From positions 992,001-1,056,000 of the forward strand of contig NZ_QETB01000001.1 in NCBI RefSeq assembly GCF_003123745.1: a stretch of 64,000 bases of DNA. The letters are read 5' to 3'. The position numbers and the translations under genes were made by a program. This document shows, one piece after another, positions 60,602 to 64,000 of this stretch. The notes under the pieces were generated by a model. The model saw only the letters and a program-made list of their open reading frames with translations, made no database searches and was not told the DNA's origin. This DNA is from Ancrocorticia populi (lineage in GTDB: Bacteria > Actinomycetota > Actinomycetes > Actinomycetales > Actinomycetaceae). Position 1 is the first letter of the stretch; the number at the start of each line of letters is the position of its first letter.

Positions 60602-63382
60602 ATGGCTGACAAGGCCACGACGTCGGAACACCCAGAGGGTGCCGGCACAGGCAAAAAGAATAACCAGGCACAAGAGGCCATTGCTGAATCACTCGCGGAG
60701 CTCAAGCGTGATGCTCCAGAGCGGACGGCAAGGCGCAAGACGGCGTCAAAGGCCTCAACCGATGACCTTTTCAAGGCGATCCCTTCTCGCGAGACGAGTG
60801 AAGACCAGCCCAAAACCCCCAAAGCTAAGGCCAAGACTTCCACAAAGAAGACCTCTAACGAGAAGGCTGACTCCGCCGATATCTTTAGCGGGAACGATAC
60901 CCAGGCCGATGAGCGTCCATCGAAGAGTTCGGTGGCGCCGCCGATGACCGCATTGCTCTTCCAGGAGCCGGATGTGGCACGAGCGCAAACTCGTCGTCGT
61001 TCTTCTTCTCAGGAATCAGAACCTAGCGAAGCCACCAATAAAAGTGAGGCGTCAACCGAGGACTCCAGGGAGGAGAACAAGGGGAAGCGCCGCGGCTCAC
61101 GCGGCCGGAAGAAGTCCCAGCCCGAGCCTGACAACGCCGCCGAACACGCTGAGGACGCTACCACTGCCAAAGAGCAAAACGAGAAGCCTGCCGAGCAGAG
61201 CAAGGAACAAAAGGGTAAGGCACCTCAGGACAAAGACCAGGGTAATAAGGACAAGGACGCGGATCAGAACGTCACCACGAGGCGCCGGCGCCGGCGGCGC
61301 TCATCCGAACCTACGGATGAAGTCGCGGCGCCCAAGGGTTCAACACGGCTAGAGGCCAAGCGTCAGCGCCGGAAGGAAGGCCGCGAGGCCGGACGTCGCC
61401 GCCATACGATTACCGAGTCTGAGTACTTGGCACGCCGTGAATCCGTCAAGCGCGACATGGTGGTGCGTGAGCAGGACGGCCTCAACCAGATTGCCGTTCT
61501 TGAGGATGACGTGCTGGTGGAGCATTACGTAGCCCGCCACACCCAAGTTTCCATGGTGGGAAACGTTTATCTGGGCCGGGTACAGAACGTGCTGCCTTCG
61601 ATGGAGGCAGCTTTCGTTGACATCGGCAAGGGCCGCAACGCCGTGCTCTACGCCGGTGAGGTTAACTGGGAAGCCGCCGGGATGGAGGGCAAGCCTCGCA
61701 AGATCGAGCAGGCGCTGAAGTCCGGCGACACCGTTCTTGTGCAGGTCACCAAGGATCCGATCGGCCACAAGGGCGCTCGCCTGACCGCGCAGATCACCTT
61801 GGCTGGCCGCCACCTCGTGCTGGTGCCCTCGGGCGCCATGACCGGTATTTCCCGCAAGCTTCCCGAGAAGGAGAGGCAGCGGCTGAAGAAGCTTCTCAAG
61901 CAGATCGTTCCTTCCGAACACGGAGTGATTGTTCGTACCGCCGCAGAAGGCGCCACGGAAGAGCAACTGCGTTCCGATGTGGAGCGGCTCACGGAAACGT
62001 GGGCGGACATCCAGAATAAGTCCAAGGCATACAAGTCCGCGCCCACCCTCCTCAAGGGAGAACCTGAGCTTGCAGTCCGCGTTGTACGTGACATCTTTAA
62101 TGAGGACTTCTCCTCCTTGAAGATTCAGGGTGACGGCGCGTGGAAGACTCTCTCCGAGTACGTAGGTAAGCTTTCGCCCGAGCTTTCGGAGCGCTTGGAG
62201 CACTGGACGTCCTCGGAAGATATCTTCGCCGCGAACCGGGTGGACGAACAGCTTGCCAAGGCGTTTGACCGCAAAGTGTGGCTACCCTCTGGTGGCACGC
62301 TGATCGTTGACCGTACCGAGGCTATGACCGTCATTGATGTCAACACCGGTAAGTTCACCGGGGCAGGCGGGACGCTCGAAGAGACGGTCACCAAAAATAA
62401 CCTTGAGGCCGCCGAGGAAATCGTCCGCCAGCTTCGCCTGCGGGATATCGGTGGAATCATCGTTGTGGACTTCATCGATATGGTGCTCGAGGCCAACCGC
62501 GAGTTGGTGCTCCGGCGGCTCATCGAGTGCCTAGGCAGGGACCGGACACGCCATCAGGTGGCTGAAGTGACCTCGCTCGGGCTGATCCAGATGACGCGTA
62601 AGCGCGTGGGACAGGGCCTTGTCGAGGCGTTCTCCACCACGTGCGAGGCGTGCGACGGCGCCGGGTACATCACTCACTCCCATCCTGTTGAACGGACGGA
62701 CGGCCCTGATACAGGCGTGCGGCGCGGTAAGAAGCAGCAGCAGGCTCCTGCTCAAGATCACTCCGGGAACGATCCCAAGCGTGATGGCGTGAAGAACGCT
62801 CTCAACTCCATCGCCGCGGCCGGCACGAAGGGGCACGAGGATCAGTCCGATGAGGCTGGGAGCGCTGGCGGTGCCGGGACCGGGGCCGCTGGTGAGTCCC
62901 GCGATTCGGGCGATCATGGTCAGGAATCCGGCGGGTCCAAAAAGTCTAAGAAGGCGAAGAAGGGTAAGAGCTCCAGCGGCGATTCCGGCAAGGATTCCGG
63001 CAAGAAGTCTGGCCGATCTGGCGGCAGCAAGAAGTCTGGGCAAAGCGCGAAGTCTGGCCAAAGCGCGAAGTCCGGTAAGGACTCCGCTTCGACTGCGCAG
63101 AAGAGCGAGACTCCCTCCGAGACGAAGAACGAGGCTCCCTCCCAGAGCGTCGTGAAGAAATCGGCTGCTGCGTTGGAAAAGCCGATTGAGCGGCCGGCTG
63201 CGTTGCAGCGGGCAGCAAACGCACCCGTGGGTAAGGTAGGGGCGCCAAGTACGCCCGGAGCCGAGCCAGCCGACAAGGCGAAGGAGACGAAGCCTCGTAA
63301 GGTTCGGCGCGTGTCCTCTTCGGGAACAATTACGCCAGGGGCAGGTACCTCAGGCGCGATCATGAGCTTCCCCGCGAAGTGA
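60602..63382 (+). CDS. rne: Ribonuclease E/G
   Basis: A 926-residue endoribonuclease. An N-terminal disordered Lys/Glu/Ser region (1-265) precedes the catalytic core: S1 domain (GNVYLGRVQNVLPSMEAAFVDIGKGRNAVLYAGEV), RNase H/5'-sensor parts, and the DNase I-like site SGGTLIVDRTEAMTVIDVNTGKFTG. GGIIVVDFIDM and a Zn-link CEACDGAGYI follow. A Lys/Ser/Gly C-terminal tail (about 700-926) contains short repeats (SGQSAKSGQSAKSG). It initiates mRNA decay. ATG 60602 is chosen, with AGGAAAG upstream; GTG 60590 overlaps that site. Confidence 0.95.
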   Translation: MADKATTSEHPEGAGTGKKNNQAQEAIAESLAELKRDAPERTARRKTASKASTDDLFKAIPSRETSEDQPKTPKAKAKTSTKKTSNEKADSADIFSGNDTQADERPSKSSVAPPMTALLFQEPDVARAQTRRRSSSQESEPSEATNKSEASTEDSREENKGKRRGSRGRKKSQPEPDNAAEHAEDATTAKEQNEKPAEQSKEQKGKAPQDKDQGNKDKDADQNVTTRRRRRRRSSEPTDEVAAPKGSTRLEAKRQRRKEGREAGRRRHTITESEYLARRESVKRDMVVREQDGLNQIAVLEDDVLVEHYVARHTQVSMVGNVYLGRVQNVLPSMEAAFVDIGKGRNAVLYAGEVNWEAAGMEGKPRKIEQALKSGDTVLVQVTKDPIGHKGARLTAQITLAGRHLVLVPSGAMTGISRKLPEKERQRLKKLLKQIVPSEHGVIVRTAAEGATEEQLRSDVERLTETWADIQNKSKAYKSAPTLLKGEPELAVRVVRDIFNEDFSSLKIQGDGAWKTLSEYVGKLSPELSERLEHWTSSEDIFAANRVDEQLAKAFDRKVWLPSGGTLIVDRTEAMTVIDVNTGKFTGAGGTLEETVTKNNLEAAEEIVRQLRLRDIGGIIVVDFIDMVLEANRELVLRRLIECLGRDRTRHQVAEVTSLGLIQMTRKRVGQGLVEAFSTTCEACDGAGYITHSHPVERTDGPDTGVRRGKKQQQAPAQDHSGNDPKRDGVKNALNSIAAAGTKGHEDQSDEAGSAGGAGTGAAGESRDSGDHGQESGGSKKSKKAKKGKSSSGDSGKDSGKKSGRSGGSKKSGQSAKSGQSAKSGKDSASTAQKSETPSETKNEAPSQSVVKKSAAALEKPIERPAALQRAANAPVGKVGAPSTPGAEPADKAKETKPRKVRRVSSSGTITPGAGTSGAIMSFPAK

Positions 63383-63545
63383 CGCGATTGGCGCGTGGTG
63401 TATCCCATAGCCGAAACCTCCCGCTAGGGGGCGTTCGGACTTGATTGGATTGCTTCAAAGTGAGTAACCTTGAGAGTCGGCGCGTGAAACCGCGCCCATT
63501 AGTCAGTAATGCTCCGCATCAGCGAGAGCAGCCGGATCAACAGAG
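63383..63545 (+). other. Leader region of the rplU-rpmA operon
   Basis: A 163-nt gap with a possible promoter (TTGATT 63441-63446, TAACCT 63465-63470, 18-nt spacer) and a small hairpin GGCGCG-N6-CGCGCC (63479-63496). It may carry an L21-type leader structure; sequence alone does not decide. Confidence 0.35.
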
Positions 63546-63863
63546 ATGAGCAAGAACGTGGTTTACGCGATCGTCAAGGCCGGCGGCCGTCAGGAGAAGG
63601 TGTCCGTTGGGTCCGTCGTCGTAGTGGACAAGATGGATGGACAGGCAGGCGACACCGTCGAGCTCGAACCCATCATGCTCGTTGACGGTGACAAGGTCAC
63701 CACGGCTGCCGATGGCATTTCAGCAAAGGTAACGGCCGAAGTTGTGCGGGACGATAAGGGTCCGAAGATCAACATCGTCAAGTACAAGAACAAGACGGGT
63801 TACCGCAAGCGCATGGGTCATCGCGCCAAGTTGACCCGCCTGAAGGTCACCGGCATTCAGTGA
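63546..63863 (+). CDS. rplU: 50S ribosomal protein L21
   Basis: A 105-residue ribosomal protein. [18 protein letters not shown], the central [14 protein letters not shown] and the C-terminal [31 protein letters not shown] are diagnostic of L21. It is followed by rpmA after 43 nt, the universal order. Confidence 0.98.
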   Translation: MSKNVVYAIVKAGGRQEKVSVGSVVVVDKMDGQAGDTVELEPIMLVDGDKVTTAADGISAKVTAEVVRDDKGPKINIVKYKNKTGYRKRMGHRAKLTRLKVTGIQ

Positions 63864-63906
63864 GTATTCACTCCGTCAACGCATTACTAGAGAGCAGGTT
63901 CTAGAG

Positions 63907-64000
63907 ATGGCACATAAGAAGGGCGCCAGCTCCTCGCGCAACGGGCGCGATTCTAACGCGCAACGCCTCGGCGTTAAGCGCTTCGGCGGCGAGACCGTCA
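63907..64000 (+). CDS. rpmA: 50S ribosomal protein L27 (3' end outside window)
   Basis: The first 31 residues begin [20 protein letters not shown] and continue [11 protein letters not shown]. This is the L27 N-terminus, whose basic tail reaches the peptidyl-transferase centre. No N-terminal cleavage extension (as in Firmicutes) is present. The gene runs off the window. Confidence 0.97.
   Translation, partial: MAHKKGASSSRNGRDSNAQRLGVKRFGGETV

Noticed and set aside
60328-60843. Open frame of 171 codons on the minus strand opposite the rne leader and N-terminus
   Set aside because: No family features, no ribosome site, and half of it lies antisense to rne coding sequence.
1-64000. Prophage, insertion sequence, toxin-antitoxin or secondary-metabolite cluster
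   Set aside because: No transposase, integrase, phage structural, NRPS/PKS or toxin-antitoxin proteins were recognised in any frame.

Overview
The window is one contiguous piece of an actinobacterial chromosome. Its moderately high G+C content (about 55-60% by eye) and frequent GTG starts fit this. So do an actinobacterial sepIVA-yceD-rnc run, a PimB-type mannosyltransferase, a DUF4916 NUDIX protein and short CxxC-type L28. The mixture of a wall-anchored amylopullulanase, an anaerobic C4-dicarboxylate carrier and cytochrome bd suggests a facultatively anaerobic host-associated Actinomycetaceae (Trueperella/Arcanobacterium-like). The genus is an inference. No rRNA, phage, transposase or CRISPR array was seen.

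Layout. 1-3.6 kb: a DUF2470-like protein, a DUF1540 protein, a decayed clpP chimera, and a flavodoxin divergent from a TetR regulator. 3.5-7.2 kb: a PfkB kinase divergent from a tightly coupled GH4 phosphoglycosidase / PIG-L deacetylase / lytic transglycosylase set that looks like amino-sugar or peptidoglycan-fragment salvage. 7.2-17.3 kb: LLM oxidoreductase, LysR-MFS divergent from YeiH-GNAT, nitronate monooxygenase coupled to a zinc-ribbon coiled-coil fusion protein, tRNA-Leu, peroxiredoxin and NUDIX. 17.3-27 kb: DcuB-like carrier, fadD-aroE, FAH protein and gltX, followed by a collapsed GNAT gene, an unknown 429-aa protein and tRNA-Gln/Glu/Glu. 27.2-36.8 kb: the 1898-aa amylopullulanase, an MFS transporter, an LD-carboxypeptidase, NUDIX and a membrane protein.

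36.9-46.5 kb: pimB-iclR divergent from leuCD, then murA-plsC-ddl, an FMN reductase, thiL and rpmB. 46.7-51.8 kb: recG-rsmD-coaD-sepIVA-yceD-rnc, almost all overlapping or nearly abutting. 51.8-60.2 kb: a DevR-like response regulator facing the operon cydA-cydB-cydD-cydC-devS-like kinase. 60.6-64 kb: RNase E/G, rplU and the start of rpmA.

The most interesting system is the DevR/DevS-cytochrome bd module. A GAF kinase that keeps the position of the mycobacterial DosS haem-ligand histidine is encoded at the end of the cyd operon and overlaps cydC. Its DevR-like partner is convergent and keeps the KTVKN recognition-helix residues. A DevR-box-like palindrome lies just upstream of cydA. Two gene remnants, the clpP1/clpP2 chimera and the GNAT gene behind gltX, show in-place deletion decay.
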